Shown: positions 25,263 through 35,087, counted from the stretch's first letter. The stretch: 64,000 bases of DNA from Streptomyces tibetensis (GCF_007655005.1 NZ_SZVW01000012.1:124001-188000), one strand, 5' to 3'. Numbers and translations: made by a program. Notes: generated by a model from the letters alone, not told the origin.

Positions 25263-28200
25263 GTGCAGGGACGTTTCAAGAGGGATGGCAGCGCTTCGGC
25301 GGAGCCGGAGCCGCACGGCGGGACTGGCCCCGTGAAAGGCGGCCCCGCGCCCCAGCACGCCCAGAACCAGGGCCCGGCCGGTGACGGCGGTGAGCGCTCC
25401 GCGCGCGCCGGTACGTCGGGGGCCGCGGGTTCTTCCCCGGCGCTGAAGCCGCCGACGGGCCCGACCGGCCCGGGGCCGCGAATAGCCCTGCGCAACTGGC
25501 GCATCTCCACGCGACTGGTGTCGCTGCTCGCCCTGCCGGTGGTCGCGGCCACCTCGCTGGGCGCGCTGCGTATCGACCAGTCCATGGACGACATCCAGCA
25601 GCTGGACAACATGAAGCTGCTGACGGACATGACCAAGCAGGCCACCGAGCTGTCGGCCGCGCTCCAGGAGGAGCGTGACCAGTCGGCCGGCCCGCTGGCG
25701 CACGGCGGCAAGGCGACCGACTTCACGGTCAAGGGACTTCGCGAGAAGACCGACCGGGCGCGGAAGAACTTCCTCGACAGTTCCGAGGAGATCGACGGCG
25801 CCAGCAAGGACGGCAACCTCAAGGGCGTCCGCGAGTACCTCGTCCAGCTCGCCGGCGAGCTCGGCGACCTGGAGCAGATCCGCAAGGGCGCCTACGCCTC
25901 CGAGGGCAACTCCACGCAGACGATCGAGGCGTACCACCGTCTGATCGAGAACCTGATCGACCTCTCCCAGGACATGGCCGAGGCGACCAGCAACCCGGAC
26001 ATGATCCAGCGCACGCGTGCGCTCGCGGCGTTCTCCTCCGCCAAGGAGTACTCCTCGATCCAGCGCGCGGCCCTCGCGGCGGCACTGCCCGCGAGCAACA
26101 CCACGACCGGCAAGCTCTCGCCCAACGACCGGCTCTACGCCGAGTCCGCCCTGGAGAGCCAGAACTCCGAGATCCGCAGCTTCAAGAGCATCTACGGCGA
26201 GGACGCCGCAGCCGAGCTGCTGAAGCCGATCGAGGACGGCGGAAACTCCACCATCAAGGCGACCGACACCTACGCCGGTCGTGCCCTGGTCTCCGCGAGC
26301 GGTCTCGCCCAGCAGGACAAGCGGTCCTACCGCGACTGGCTGGACGACAGCTCCACCAAGATCCAGCAGATGAAGAACATCGAGCACACGCTGCTCGAGG
26401 AGATGGAGCAGAAGGCCCGCGAGCTGCGCAGCGCCACCGAGCGCGACGCGATCATCTCCGGTGTCCTGATCCTGATCGTGCTCGGTGTGTCGCTGGTCGG
26501 CGCCTTCGTCGTGGCGCGGTCCATGATCCGCTCGCTGCGCCGCCTGGAGGACACCGCGACCAAGGTCGCCTCCGACCGTCTGCCCGAGCTGGTCAAGCAG
26601 CTGTCCGAGTCCGACCCGCAGGACGTCGACACGTCCGTGGAGTCGGTCGGTGTGCACTCCCGGGACGAGATCGGCCGGGTGGCCGCGGCCTTCGACGACG
26701 TGCACCGCGAGGCGGTCCGCCTCGCCGCCGAGCAGGCCCTGCTGCGGGGCAACGTCAACGCGATGTTCACCAACCTCTCGCGCCGCTCCCAGGGTCTGAT
26801 CCAGCGCCAGCTGTCGCTGATCTCCGAGCTGGAGTCCCGCGAGGCCGACCCGGACCAGCTGTCCTCGCTGTTCAAGCTCGACCACCTCGCCACGCGTATG
26901 CGCCGTAACGGTGAGAACCTCCTCGTCCTCGCGGGTGAGGAGCCCGGCCGCCGCTGGACCCGCCCGGTCCCGCTGGTCGACGTGCTCCGCGCCGCCGCGT
27001 CCGAGGTGGAGCAGTACGAGCGCATCGAGCTGGCCTCGGTGCCGACCACCGAAGTGGCCGGCCGCGTGGTCAACGACCTCGTGCACCTGCTCGCCGAGCT
27101 GCTCGAGAACGCGACCTCCTTCTCCTCGCCGCAGACCAAGGTCAAGGTCACCGGTCACGCGCTGCCCGACGGCCGTGTGCTGATCGAGATCCACGACACC
27201 GGTATCGGTCTGTCGCCGGAGGACCTGGCGGCGATCAACGAGCGGCTCGCCTCTCCCCCGACGGTGGACGTCTCCGTCTCCCGCCGCATGGGCCTCTTCG
27301 TGGTCGGCCGGCTGTCGCAGCGCCACGGCATCCGCATCCAGCTGCGCCCGTCCGACTCCGGTGGTACGACCGCGCTGGTCATGCTGCCCGTCGATGTCGC
27401 CCAGGGCGGCAGGAAGCCCCAGCCCAAGCAGCCCGGTCAGCCGTCGGCCGGCGGCGGTCCGGCCGCCGCGCAGGCCGCCGCCGGTGTGGCCGCGGCTCGG
27501 CGTGCCGCCGGGTCCGGCCAGGGCGGCGGTGCCCTCGGCGCCGGTGCGTCCGGCGGGGCCTTCGGTGGCGGTGCGTCCGGCGGCGGCCGGCTCGCTTCCG
27601 GTCAGGGCCCGCGGGCCGCGCTGCCCGGGCGTGACGCGGACGGTGGCCGTCCGGGAACGCCCGGTGGGGCGCGCGGACCGCAGGGTCCCGGGACCTCGTC
27701 GTTCGAGCAGGGTGGTTCCTCGCAGGGCCGTCCCGCTCCCGCGGGCACCGGGTACGGCCAGCAGGCGCCGGGTGCCCCGCAGGGTCTGCAGGCGGCGGGC
27801 ACCAACGGGCCCCAGGGCCAGGACGCCTTCGGCGGAGGCCGGAGCCGCAAGAAGCAGGGCGGCGACGCCGAGCAGGGCACGGGCCGCAGGCCGCAGCTGC
27901 CGCCGCGCGGCGGACCGCGTGCCGAGCTGCCCGGCGGTGACGCGCAGCCGCGCGTGCCGAGCTGGAGCGACGAGAACGCCCAGCCGCCGGCGCCGCGCGC
28001 CTCGCTGGACGCCCCGCGCGGGCACGAGGAGCCGGACCTCTCCCGTACGTCTTCGCTGCCGCGCGCCGACGACCGGCAGGGCCCCGGCGCGACGGCGGAG
28101 ATGCCGGCCGTGCCGCGCGACGACGACCGGCAGGGCCTCGGCTCCCCGGCCGACTTCGGCGCCGCCCAGCAGGCGGACCCGTTCGGCCCCGGTGCGAACA

Positions 28201-29402
28201 CCTCGCAGGGCCAGGGCCAGTTCGTCCGCCCGGACGTCTTCGGCACCCCCGGCGGTCGCCACGACGCCTCGTCCGCGTCGGGCCAGTACCCGGCACCGCA
28301 GTCCTACGACAACGGCTCGACGGGCCAGTACCCCGCGCCCCGCCAGGACAACGGCAACCAGTCCCCGGCCCCGCGCCAGGACAACGGCTCCACGGGCCAC
28401 TACACGCCGCCGCGTCAGGACAACGGCTCCACGGGCCACTACACGCCGCCGCGTCAGGACAACGGCTCCACGGGCCAGTACCCCGCGCCCCGCCAGGACA
28501 ACGGCAACCAGTACCCGGCCCCGCGCCAGGACAACGGCTCCACGGGCCAGTACCCGGCGCCGCGTCAGGACAACGGCTCCACGGGCCAGTACACGGCGCC
28601 GCGTCAGGACAACGGCTCCACGGGCCAGTACCCGGCGCCGCAGTCCTACGACAACGGCTCGACGGGGCAGTACCCCGCGCCCCGCCAGGACAACGGCAAC
28701 CAGTACCCGGCCCCGCGCCAGGACAACGGCTCGACCGGTCAGTACCCCGCACCCCGCCAGGACAACGGCTCCGGGCGGCCCACCCTCCCGGCCACGCCGG
28801 CCGACCCCACGGGCACGGGCCGGTTCGAGCAGCCGCAGTCGGGCGGCGGCCGGGGTCCGGCCGACTTCGGTGCCCCGCGTCCGCCCGCCCCGCAGGCCCG
28901 GCCCGTCCGGCAGGAGCCCGAGGCCCTGCCGCCGGCGTCCGGTCCGGGCGACGGTCGTACGCCACTGTTCGACACGCTGGAGACCAACTGGTTCCACGGC
29001 CAGCAGGAGCAGCAGCCGCAGAACAACGGCTCCGCCCCGGCAGCCCCCCAGCAACCGCAGCAACCGCAGCAACCGCAGGGACCCACCGGTCCGCAGCGGT
29101 CCGCCCCCGCCGGCTGGCGCACCTCGCCGAACGACGACCTCGTCCGACAGGCCGAGCGAGTCCGCCAGCCCGCCGCGGGTGGTGTCACCACCTCCGGCCT
29201 GCCGCGCCGGGTGCCCCGGGCCAACCTCGTCCCGGGCACGGCGCAGCAGCAAACCCACCAGAGCGGTCCGCAGGTCTCGCGTGCGCCCGATGACGTGCGC
29301 GGCCGGCTGACCAATCTCCGTCGGGGAATCGCACAGGGTCGTCAGGCCGGGTCCACCCAGACCGGCAGCCACCCACGGCCCACTCACCAGCAGGAGCGTT
29401 AG
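25263..29402 (+). CDS. cvnA: Conservon sensor-kinase-like protein CvnA (first conservon)
   Basis: 1379 residues from the GTG at 25263 (MQGRFKRDGSASAEPEP). A disordered N-terminus is followed by TM1 (about 84-102, LVSLLALPVVAATSLGAL), an extracytoplasmic nitrate/sulfite-sensing (NIT) type domain, TM2 (about 399-418) and HAMP. The kinase core then has DHLATRMRRNGENLLVLAGE, the N-box LLAELLENATSFSSP and IEIHDTGIGLSPED, ending at GGTTALVMLP. From about residue 720 the protein is a long Gly/Pro/Gln-rich tail with many YPAPRQDNGSTGQ repeats. CvnA proteins scaffold CvnB, C and D in a membrane switch likened to eukaryotic G-protein systems. Confidence 0.93.
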   Translation: MQGRFKRDGSASAEPEPHGGTGPVKGGPAPQHAQNQGPAGDGGERSARAGTSGAAGSSPALKPPTGPTGPGPRIALRNWRISTRLVSLLALPVVAATSLGALRIDQSMDDIQQLDNMKLLTDMTKQATELSAALQEERDQSAGPLAHGGKATDFTVKGLREKTDRARKNFLDSSEEIDGASKDGNLKGVREYLVQLAGELGDLEQIRKGAYASEGNSTQTIEAYHRLIENLIDLSQDMAEATSNPDMIQRTRALAAFSSAKEYSSIQRAALAAALPASNTTTGKLSPNDRLYAESALESQNSEIRSFKSIYGEDAAAELLKPIEDGGNSTIKATDTYAGRALVSASGLAQQDKRSYRDWLDDSSTKIQQMKNIEHTLLEEMEQKARELRSATERDAIISGVLILIVLGVSLVGAFVVARSMIRSLRRLEDTATKVASDRLPELVKQLSESDPQDVDTSVESVGVHSRDEIGRVAAAFDDVHREAVRLAAEQALLRGNVNAMFTNLSRRSQGLIQRQLSLISELESREADPDQLSSLFKLDHLATRMRRNGENLLVLAGEEPGRRWTRPVPLVDVLRAAASEVEQYERIELASVPTTEVAGRVVNDLVHLLAELLENATSFSSPQTKVKVTGHALPDGRVLIEIHDTGIGLSPEDLAAINERLASPPTVDVSVSRRMGLFVVGRLSQRHGIRIQLRPSDSGGTTALVMLPVDVAQGGRKPQPKQPGQPSAGGGPAAAQAAAGVAAARRAAGSGQGGGALGAGASGGAFGGGASGGGRLASGQGPRAALPGRDADGGRPGTPGGARGPQGPGTSSFEQGGSSQGRPAPAGTGYGQQAPGAPQGLQAAGTNGPQGQDAFGGGRSRKKQGGDAEQGTGRRPQLPPRGGPRAELPGGDAQPRVPSWSDENAQPPAPRASLDAPRGHEEPDLSRTSSLPRADDRQGPGATAEMPAVPRDDDRQGLGSPADFGAAQQADPFGPGANTSQGQGQFVRPDVFGTPGGRHDASSASGQYPAPQSYDNGSTGQYPAPRQDNGNQSPAPRQDNGSTGHYTPPRQDNGSTGHYTPPRQDNGSTGQYPAPRQDNGNQYPAPRQDNGSTGQYPAPRQDNGSTGQYTAPRQDNGSTGQYPAPQSYDNGSTGQYPAPRQDNGNQYPAPRQDNGSTGQYPAPRQDNGSGRPTLPATPADPTGTGRFEQPQSGGGRGPADFGAPRPPAPQARPVRQEPEALPPASGPGDGRTPLFDTLETNWFHGQQEQQPQNNGSAPAAPQQPQQPQQPQGPTGPQRSAPAGWRTSPNDDLVRQAERVRQPAAGGVTTSGLPRRVPRANLVPGTAQQQTHQSGPQVSRAPDDVRGRLTNLRRGIAQGRQAGSTQTGSHPRPTHQQER
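28279..28770. repeat. 39-bp-type tandem repeats in the cvnA1 tail
   Basis: About a dozen in-frame copies of a 13-residue unit, GQYPAPRQDNGST, with variants (HYTPPRQ, QYPAPQSYDNGST, NQYPAPRQ). The copies are nearly identical in DNA, for example GGCCAGTACCCGGCGCCGCG. They lie in a predicted disordered cytoplasmic tail. Confidence 0.9.
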
Positions 29403-29825
29403 TTGAGTCCGATGAGCCAGGCGGCACAGAATCTCAACTGGTTGATCACCAACTTCGTGGACAACACCCCCGGGGTGTCCCACACCGTCGTCGTGTCCGC
29501 CGACGGTCTCCTCCTGGCGATGTCGGAGGGCTTTCCGCGCGACCGCGCCGACCAGCTCGCGGCCGTCGCCTCGGGTCTGACGTCCCTGACGGCAGGCGCT
29601 TCCCGGATCTTCGAGGGCGGCGAGGTGGCGCAGACGGTCGTGGAGATGGAGCGGGGATTCCTCTTCCTCATGTCCGTCTCGGACGGCTCGTCCCTCGCGG
29701 TACTCGCCCACCCCGAGTGCGACATCGGCCTCGTCGGCTACGAGATGGCGCTCCTGGTCGACCGCGCGGGCGCGGTCCTCACCCCCGACCTCAGGGCTGA
29801 GCTCCAAGGCAGTCTGCTCCACTGA
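29403..29825 (+). CDS. cvnB: Conservon roadblock/LC7 protein CvnB (first conservon)
   Basis: 140 residues if started at the TTG at 29403, directly after the cvnA stop; the ATG at 29412 is the alternative. It is a roadblock/LC7 fold (MSQAAQNLNWLITNFVDNTP, SADGLLLAMSEGFPRDRADQ), a family that modulates small GTPases, and the expected partner of CvnD. It is nearly identical to the second copy at 34571, differing mainly near FEGGEVAQ and the C-terminal His. Confidence 0.93.
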   Translation: MSPMSQAAQNLNWLITNFVDNTPGVSHTVVVSADGLLLAMSEGFPRDRADQLAAVASGLTSLTAGASRIFEGGEVAQTVVEMERGFLFLMSVSDGSSLAVLAHPECDIGLVGYEMALLVDRAGAVLTPDLRAELQGSLLH

Positions 29826-29935
29826 TCGGCCCCGGCACCACCCGTCTCACCACATCACCGTCCGGCCGCCACACACCCCACACAGGCCCCGTCAGACGGC
29901 TTGCTGACCGACTTGCTGTCCCGCCCGGAGGACCC

Positions 29936-30331
29936 ATGACCCCGCCCACCGCCTCTCATGATCCGTACGCGGAGCCGTACGAGGACGAGGGCGACCAGCC
30001 GCTGGTCCGGCCGTACGCCATGACCGGCGGCCGGACCCGGCCGCGCTACCAGCTGGCCATCGAGGCACTGATCAGTACGACCGCGGACCCCGCCGCGCTC
30101 ATGGGGCTGCTCCCTGAGCACCAGCGGATCTGCCACCTGTGCCGTGAGGTCAAGTCGGTGGCCGAGGTGTCGGCGCTGCTCAACATGCCGCTGGGCGTGG
30201 CCCGGATCCTGGTCGCGGACCTCGCCGAGGCCGGTCTCGTCGCGATCCACCAGCCGGGCGGCGACGACGCCACCGGCGCGCCGGACGTGACACTGCTCGA
30301 AAGGGTGCTCAGTGGACTTCGCAAGCTCTGA
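29936..30331 (+). CDS. cvnC: Conservon DUF742 protein CvnC (first conservon)
   Basis: 131 residues from an ATG with GGAGGA. It is a DUF742 winged-helix-like domain: LVRPYAMTGGRTRPRYQLAI, then the paired-Cys HQRICHLCREVKSVAEVSAL, then LGVARILVADLAEAGLVAIH. The short acidic N-terminus differs from the long Pro/Gln-rich one in the second copy. The 3' end overlaps cvnD by 20 bp, so translation is coupled. Confidence 0.93.
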   Translation: MTPPTASHDPYAEPYEDEGDQPLVRPYAMTGGRTRPRYQLAIEALISTTADPAALMGLLPEHQRICHLCREVKSVAEVSALLNMPLGVARILVADLAEAGLVAIHQPGGDDATGAPDVTLLERVLSGLRKL

Positions 30332-30887
30332 CGCGGGGCGGTCCACCACCTCCGCGAAGATAGTGGTGGCCGGCGGCTTCGGCGTGGGCAAGACCACGTT
30401 CGTGGGGGCCGTCTCGGAGATCAACCCGCTGCGCACCGAGGCCGTCATGACGTCCGCCTCGGCCGGCATCGACGACCTCACCCACACCGGGGACAAGACC
30501 ACCACGACGGTGGCCATGGACTTCGGCCGTATCACCCTGGACCAGGACCTGATCCTGTACCTCTTCGGTACGCCGGGCCAGGACCGCTTCTGGTTCATGT
30601 GGGACGACCTGGTGCGCGGCGCCATCGGCGCGGTGGTGCTCGTGGACACCCGGCGCCTGGCCGACTGCTTCCCGGCCGTCGACTACTTCGAGAACAGCGG
30701 CCTGCCCTTCGTCGTCGCACTGAACGGCTTCGACGGACAGCAGCCCTACCAGCCGGAAGAGGTGCGCGAGGCGCTGCAGATCGGGCCCGACACCCCGATC
30801 ATCACGACAGACGCCCGGCACCGGGCCGATGCGAAGAGTGCCCTGATCACGCTGGTCGAGCACGCTCTGATGGCACGGCTGAGGTAG
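30312..30887 (+). CDS. cvnD: Conservon small GTPase-like protein CvnD (first conservon)
   Basis: 191 residues from a GTG inside the end of cvnC. The P-loop is VVAGGFGVGKTTFVGAVSE. The G3-like motif is YLFGTPGQDRFWFMWDD, with TPGQ in place of DxxGQ. The G4 position reads VALNGFDGQQ instead of NKxD, so nucleotide specificity may be unusual. It is the nucleotide-binding output of the conservon. A terminator follows at 30936. Confidence 0.93.
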   Translation: MDFASSDAGRSTTSAKIVVAGGFGVGKTTFVGAVSEINPLRTEAVMTSASAGIDDLTHTGDKTTTTVAMDFGRITLDQDLILYLFGTPGQDRFWFMWDDLVRGAIGAVVLVDTRRLADCFPAVDYFENSGLPFVVALNGFDGQQPYQPEEVREALQIGPDTPIITTDARHRADAKSALITLVEHALMARLR

Positions 30888-31263
30888 CACCCAATTCAGA
30901 AGTGCGATACGGCAGTTGTCGTAGATACACCGGAGCCGACTGTGTCCTTTGACACGGTCGGCCAAGGTGTTCATAACGTTTCGGCAGAGGAATCGGGTGG
31001 TACGGCCACGCGTCGCGCACATCCGGTCTCGCTGCGCGCACAATCGCCCCGCCTTTTGGCGGGGCTCGCTCTTTATGACCGTTTTATCTGGGGCTTACAT
31101 CGCCGGGAATCCGCCCCCAGGACTGTTTGGAAGAGCGCTGGTCGTCGTGCTGGAATGCCTGAACTGCCCAATAGTCAATGACGCCCTCGTGCGTCGCTGG
31201 CGTCTTGGGCTCTGAACACTGCGGCACAACGTTGGTGCCGACCGCCGAGAGGTTGTTGGTCGA
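30888..31263. other. 376-bp region between the two conservons
   Basis: It holds the terminator at 30936-30961, a second compact stem GCCCCGCC-TTTT-GGCGGGGC at 31046-31065 followed by a T-rich CTCTTTATGACCG, and a stretch (31066-31263) that probably contains the cvnA2 promoter. No gene or convincing -10/-35 pair was recognised. The second conservon therefore appears to have its own transcription unit. Confidence 0.6.
30936..30961 (+). terminator. Terminator after the first conservon
   Basis: An 11-bp stem, CCGACTGTGTC with GACACGGTCGG (one G-T pair), with a CTTT loop, 48 bp past the cvnD1 stop. Confidence 0.75.
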
Positions 31264-34200
31264 GTGAGGCGAAGCAAGAACAGTCCCGAGCCGTCGGCCC
31301 GGGGCAACTTCACCCCGCCGCCGCGCACAGCGGCGCCCGCCCCCGTGCCCGGTTCGGAACCGACGGCCGCGCCCGCCGAGAGCGGCGGCCGTCTCTCCCC
31401 GCGCAACTGGCGTGTGGCGACCAGGCTGAACGCGATCCTGCTCATACCCGTGGTGGTCGGCCTCGTCATGGGCGGCTTCCAGGTGAAGAGCTCGATCGAC
31501 ACCTGGCAGGAGGCCGAGGACGCGGAGAACACCGCGCGCCTGGTCCGCGCCTCGCTGCTCTACGCCAACGCCCTCTACATCGAACGCGACATCACCGCCG
31601 CCCCGCTGCTGCAGGGCAAGGGCAAGGACGACAAGACCGTCGTCGACGCCCGCAAGCTCACCGACCGGGCCGCCGACGAGTTCGACGCCGCGGCGCAGAA
31701 CATGCCGGCCAAGCCGGGCCTGGAGCGCCGGCTGGACCTGTTCCGCAAGGCGGAGCCGAAGCTGGCCACCCTCCGCCAGGTCGCCTACACCTCCAGGCTC
31801 AAGGGCGTACAGACCGAAGAGGGCTACGTCGAGGTCGCCCACCCGCTGACGGAGTTCGCCAACGAGCTCGGCCTCGGCACCGGCAACATCACCAGCTACG
31901 GCCGGACCGTGTACGCCATCGAGCTCACCAAGGCCGCCCTGTCGCTGCAGCGGTCCATCGGCATGCACATCCTGGTCAAGCCGGGTCCCGACGACGGCAA
32001 CCTGTCCAGCCAGCGCATCGCCCTGTCCTCGTACGCCTACCTCGAGCGCATCGCCGTGCAGGAGTACATCGGCGGTGGTACCGAGCAGGACGCGGCCAAG
32101 CTCAAGACGGCGGAAGCCAAGATCAAGGCCGACGGTGCCGCGATGGCCCGGGAGGCCAAGGCCAAGAACCCCGACTACGTCCCGCCGCCGGCCAACCCGA
32201 CGACGATGATCTCGGCCGTGGCGACGCTGCCGAGCACGGACGCGAGCGCCCGTGCCGCGCTCGCCCAGAGGGGCATCACCGCCGAGAACTGGTGGGCGGT
32301 CAACACGCTCAAGTTCGACGCGTACGAGAAGATCGAGACGGACATGGCCGACAAGGCCGTGAGCGAAGCGTCCGACATCGCCGACGACGCCCAGCGTGAC
32401 GCCTACATCACCGGTGCCGCCGTCGTGGTCGCCCTGCTCCTGGCCTTCATCCTGGCCGGCGCGGTCGCCCGCCAGATGAGCCGCTCGATGCGCCAGCTGC
32501 GCAACGCCGCCTTCGGCATCGCCGAGCAGCGCCTGCCGATGCTGGTCGACCAGCTCTCCCGCACCGACCCCGGCCGCGTCGACACCCGTGTCCAGGCCAT
32601 CCCGATCTCCACCACGGACGAGATCGGCGAGGTCGCCCGGGCCTTCGACCAGGTCCACCGCGAGGCCGTCCGGCTCGCCGCCGAGCAGGCCCTGCTGCGG
32701 GGCAACATCAACGCGATCTTCACCAACCTCTCGCGCCGCAACCAGTCGCTGATCGAGGGCCAGCTGACCCTGATCACCGACCTGGAGAACAACGAGGCCG
32801 ACCCGGACCAGCTGGAGAACCTCTTCCGCCTGGACCACCTCGCGACCCGTATGCGCCGCAACGGCGAGAACCTCCTGGTCCTCGCCGGCGAGGAGCCCGG
32901 CCGCCGCTGGGACCAGCCGGTCCCGCTGGTCGACGTGCTGCGCGCCGCCTCCTCCGAGGTGGAGCAGTACGAGCGCATCGAACTCTCCGGCGTCCCGGAG
33001 GCCGAGATCCACGGCCGCGCCGTGACCGACCTCGTGCACCTGCTCGCCGAGCTGCTGGAGAACGCGACGACGTTCTCCTCCCCGCAGACCAAGGTCCGCG
33101 TGACCGCCACCCGTCTTCCCGACGGCCGCGTCATGATCGAGATCCACGACAAGGGCATCGGCCTCACCGCCGAGGACTTCGCGGACATCAACCACAAGCT
33201 GGCCAACCCGCCGACCGTGGACGCCGCGATCTCGCAGCGCATGGGTCTGTTCGTGGTCGGCCGGCTGTCCGACCGGCACGGCATCCGTGTCCAGCTGCGC
33301 CCCTCGGGCGAGCAGGCCGGCACCACCTCGCTGGTCATGCTGCCGGACGCGATCACCCACGGTGGTGGCGGCGAGCAGCACGTGGACCGCGACGAGTTCA
33401 CCGTCTCGCAGATCATCCCGGAGCAGAACTTCGGTGGCGGCGGCGAGAACTTCAACCAGCAGCCCATGCGCACGGCCGCGGAACTCGGCTTCGACGACAG
33501 CCGCTACTCCGACGTCCCCGACGACATACGGGAGCTGGACCCCGTGGGCCGCTCCCTGATGCGCGAGGAGCGCCGGGCGGCCCTGGAGTCCCAGTCGCAC
33601 GAGCAGCCCGCGCTGCCCGCGCAGAGCGGCCAGGAGCCTTCCCAGGCGACCGGCTACCGCGACGAGTACAACGGGCAGCAGGGCTACGACGCCGGGCAGG
33701 CCTACGACACCGGCCAGACCGGCTACCCGGAGCAGCAGCCGTCCGCGTACGACCGTCAGGCGCCGTACGAGCAGCAGCAGCCGTCCTACGACGAGCAGCG
33801 GCACACGGCGTACGAGGAGCCGCAGCGGTCTGCTTACGACGAGCAGTACTACGCGCCCAACGGCAGCGTGCCGCAGAACGACACCTTCTCGCCGAACGGC
33901 GGCTACCCGGAGCCCTCCTATGCGGAGCCGGCCCGGGAGGAGCCCTCGGGGCAGGGTGCGGGCGGCGCGGGCGGTTTCGCCGCGTTCGAGCAGCGACGTC
34001 ACCAGGACGACTGGCCGCAGCAGGACGGTTACCAGAACGGCTACCCGAGCCAGTACCCTTCTCAGGCCCAGGAAACGGAATCTGCGCAGGCCGCTGACGC
34101 AAGTGAGCAGGACCGCGTAGGCTTCGACCGTCCGGGATCGAGCCCCTCCGCCGCTCACACGATGACCGACGCCGGGCTTCCCCGCCGTGGACCCACCGCG

Positions 34201-34569
34201 AGCGGTGGGAACGGTACGGGTGGCGCACGGCATGTGAGCCAGGAACCGCCGGCCTCCACTCCGGAGAGCAACGGCGACGACTGGCGCTCGGCCAACGACG
34301 AGCGGTGGCAGCAGGCCTCGCAGCTCCGGAAGCCCAAGGCGGGTGGGGTCACCTCCTCCGGCCTGCCGCGGCGGGTACCCAAGGCGAACCTGATCGAGGG
34401 TGCCGCCGAAAGCACCCCCCAGGGAGGCCCACAGATCTCCCGCGCCCCGGAGGACGTCCGGGGCAGGCTGAGCAACCTGCGTCGAGGCGTCCAGCGCGGA
34501 CGCAGCGCAGGCAGTGAAACGAACGGCCAGGGCTTCGGTCCTGACAGCACCTACAACCAGGAGCGTTAG
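31264..34569 (+). CDS. cvnA: Conservon sensor-kinase-like protein CvnA (second conservon)
   Basis: 1101 residues from a GTG. The layout is the same as in the first copy: TM1 about 55-73 (LNAILLIPVVVGLVMGGF), a NIT-type sensor domain divergent from copy 1, TM2 about 382-402 (ITGAAVVVALLLAFILAGAV), HAMP, and a kinase core very similar to copy 1 (DHLATRMRRNGENLLVLAGE, LLAELLENATTFSSP, IEIHDKGIGLTAED). The tail is shorter and rich in Gln, Tyr and Pro without the long perfect repeats. Different sensor domains on similar cores suggest different signals. Confidence 0.93.
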   Translation: MRRSKNSPEPSARGNFTPPPRTAAPAPVPGSEPTAAPAESGGRLSPRNWRVATRLNAILLIPVVVGLVMGGFQVKSSIDTWQEAEDAENTARLVRASLLYANALYIERDITAAPLLQGKGKDDKTVVDARKLTDRAADEFDAAAQNMPAKPGLERRLDLFRKAEPKLATLRQVAYTSRLKGVQTEEGYVEVAHPLTEFANELGLGTGNITSYGRTVYAIELTKAALSLQRSIGMHILVKPGPDDGNLSSQRIALSSYAYLERIAVQEYIGGGTEQDAAKLKTAEAKIKADGAAMAREAKAKNPDYVPPPANPTTMISAVATLPSTDASARAALAQRGITAENWWAVNTLKFDAYEKIETDMADKAVSEASDIADDAQRDAYITGAAVVVALLLAFILAGAVARQMSRSMRQLRNAAFGIAEQRLPMLVDQLSRTDPGRVDTRVQAIPISTTDEIGEVARAFDQVHREAVRLAAEQALLRGNINAIFTNLSRRNQSLIEGQLTLITDLENNEADPDQLENLFRLDHLATRMRRNGENLLVLAGEEPGRRWDQPVPLVDVLRAASSEVEQYERIELSGVPEAEIHGRAVTDLVHLLAELLENATTFSSPQTKVRVTATRLPDGRVMIEIHDKGIGLTAEDFADINHKLANPPTVDAAISQRMGLFVVGRLSDRHGIRVQLRPSGEQAGTTSLVMLPDAITHGGGGEQHVDRDEFTVSQIIPEQNFGGGGENFNQQPMRTAAELGFDDSRYSDVPDDIRELDPVGRSLMREERRAALESQSHEQPALPAQSGQEPSQATGYRDEYNGQQGYDAGQAYDTGQTGYPEQQPSAYDRQAPYEQQQPSYDEQRHTAYEEPQRSAYDEQYYAPNGSVPQNDTFSPNGGYPEPSYAEPAREEPSGQGAGGAGGFAAFEQRRHQDDWPQQDGYQNGYPSQYPSQAQETESAQAADASEQDRVGFDRPGSSPSAAHTMTDAGLPRRGPTASGGNGTGGARHVSQEPPASTPESNGDDWRSANDERWQQASQLRKPKAGGVTSSGLPRRVPKANLIEGAAESTPQGGPQISRAPEDVRGRLSNLRRGVQRGRSAGSETNGQGFGPDSTYNQER

Positions 34570-34570
34570 T

Positions 34571-34993
34571 GTGAGCCCGATGAGCCAGGCGGCACAGAAC
34601 CTGAACTGGTTGATCACCAACTTCGTGGACAACACCCCGGGGGTGTCCCACACGGTGGTGGTCTCCGCCGACGGACTCCTTCTGGCGATGTCCGAAGGCT
34701 TCCCCCGCGACCGCGCCGACCAGCTCGCGGCCGTCGCCTCCGGTCTGACGTCTCTGACGGCAGGCGCCTCCCGGATCTTCGAGGGAGGCGCGGTGAACCA
34801 GACGGTTGTGGAGATGGAGCGGGGATTCCTCTTCATCATGTCCGTATCCGACGGTTCGTCGCTCGCCGTTCTCGCTCATCCCGAGGCGGACATCGGCCTC
34901 ATCGGGTACGAGATGGCACTGCTGGTCGACCGAGCCGGTACGGTCCTGACACCGGACCTTCGTGCAGAGCTCCAGGGGAGCCTGCTCAACTAG
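34571..34993 (+). CDS. cvnB: Conservon roadblock/LC7 protein CvnB (second conservon)
   Basis: 140 residues from the GTG at 34571, 1 bp after the cvnA2 stop (ATG at 34580 is the alternative). The LC7/roadblock fold is nearly identical to copy 1. It has FEGGAVNQ where copy 1 has FEGGEVAQ, and it ends QGSLLN. Confidence 0.93.
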   Translation: MSPMSQAAQNLNWLITNFVDNTPGVSHTVVVSADGLLLAMSEGFPRDRADQLAAVASGLTSLTAGASRIFEGGAVNQTVVEMERGFLFIMSVSDGSSLAVLAHPEADIGLIGYEMALLVDRAGTVLTPDLRAELQGSLLN

Positions 34994-35087
34994 TAGACGG
35001 ACGGTGCGTTTTGGCGTCCCGGGGCCGTAAGGTTTCGGGACGCGGCTCCACAGCGATGGGTGCCAGGCACAGTCGGAGGAGGAGAAA

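Noticed and set aside
25260..29822. A 1520-codon open frame on the minus strand opposite cvnA1
   Set aside because: It is a high-GC shadow of cvnA1 and cvnB1. The composition is Arg/Gly/Leu/Val with no domains, and the plus-strand genes have clear homology.
31084..34839. A 1251-codon minus-strand open frame opposite cvnA2
   Set aside because: Same reason: antisense shadow of a well-supported conservon gene, without ribosome site or recognisable domain.
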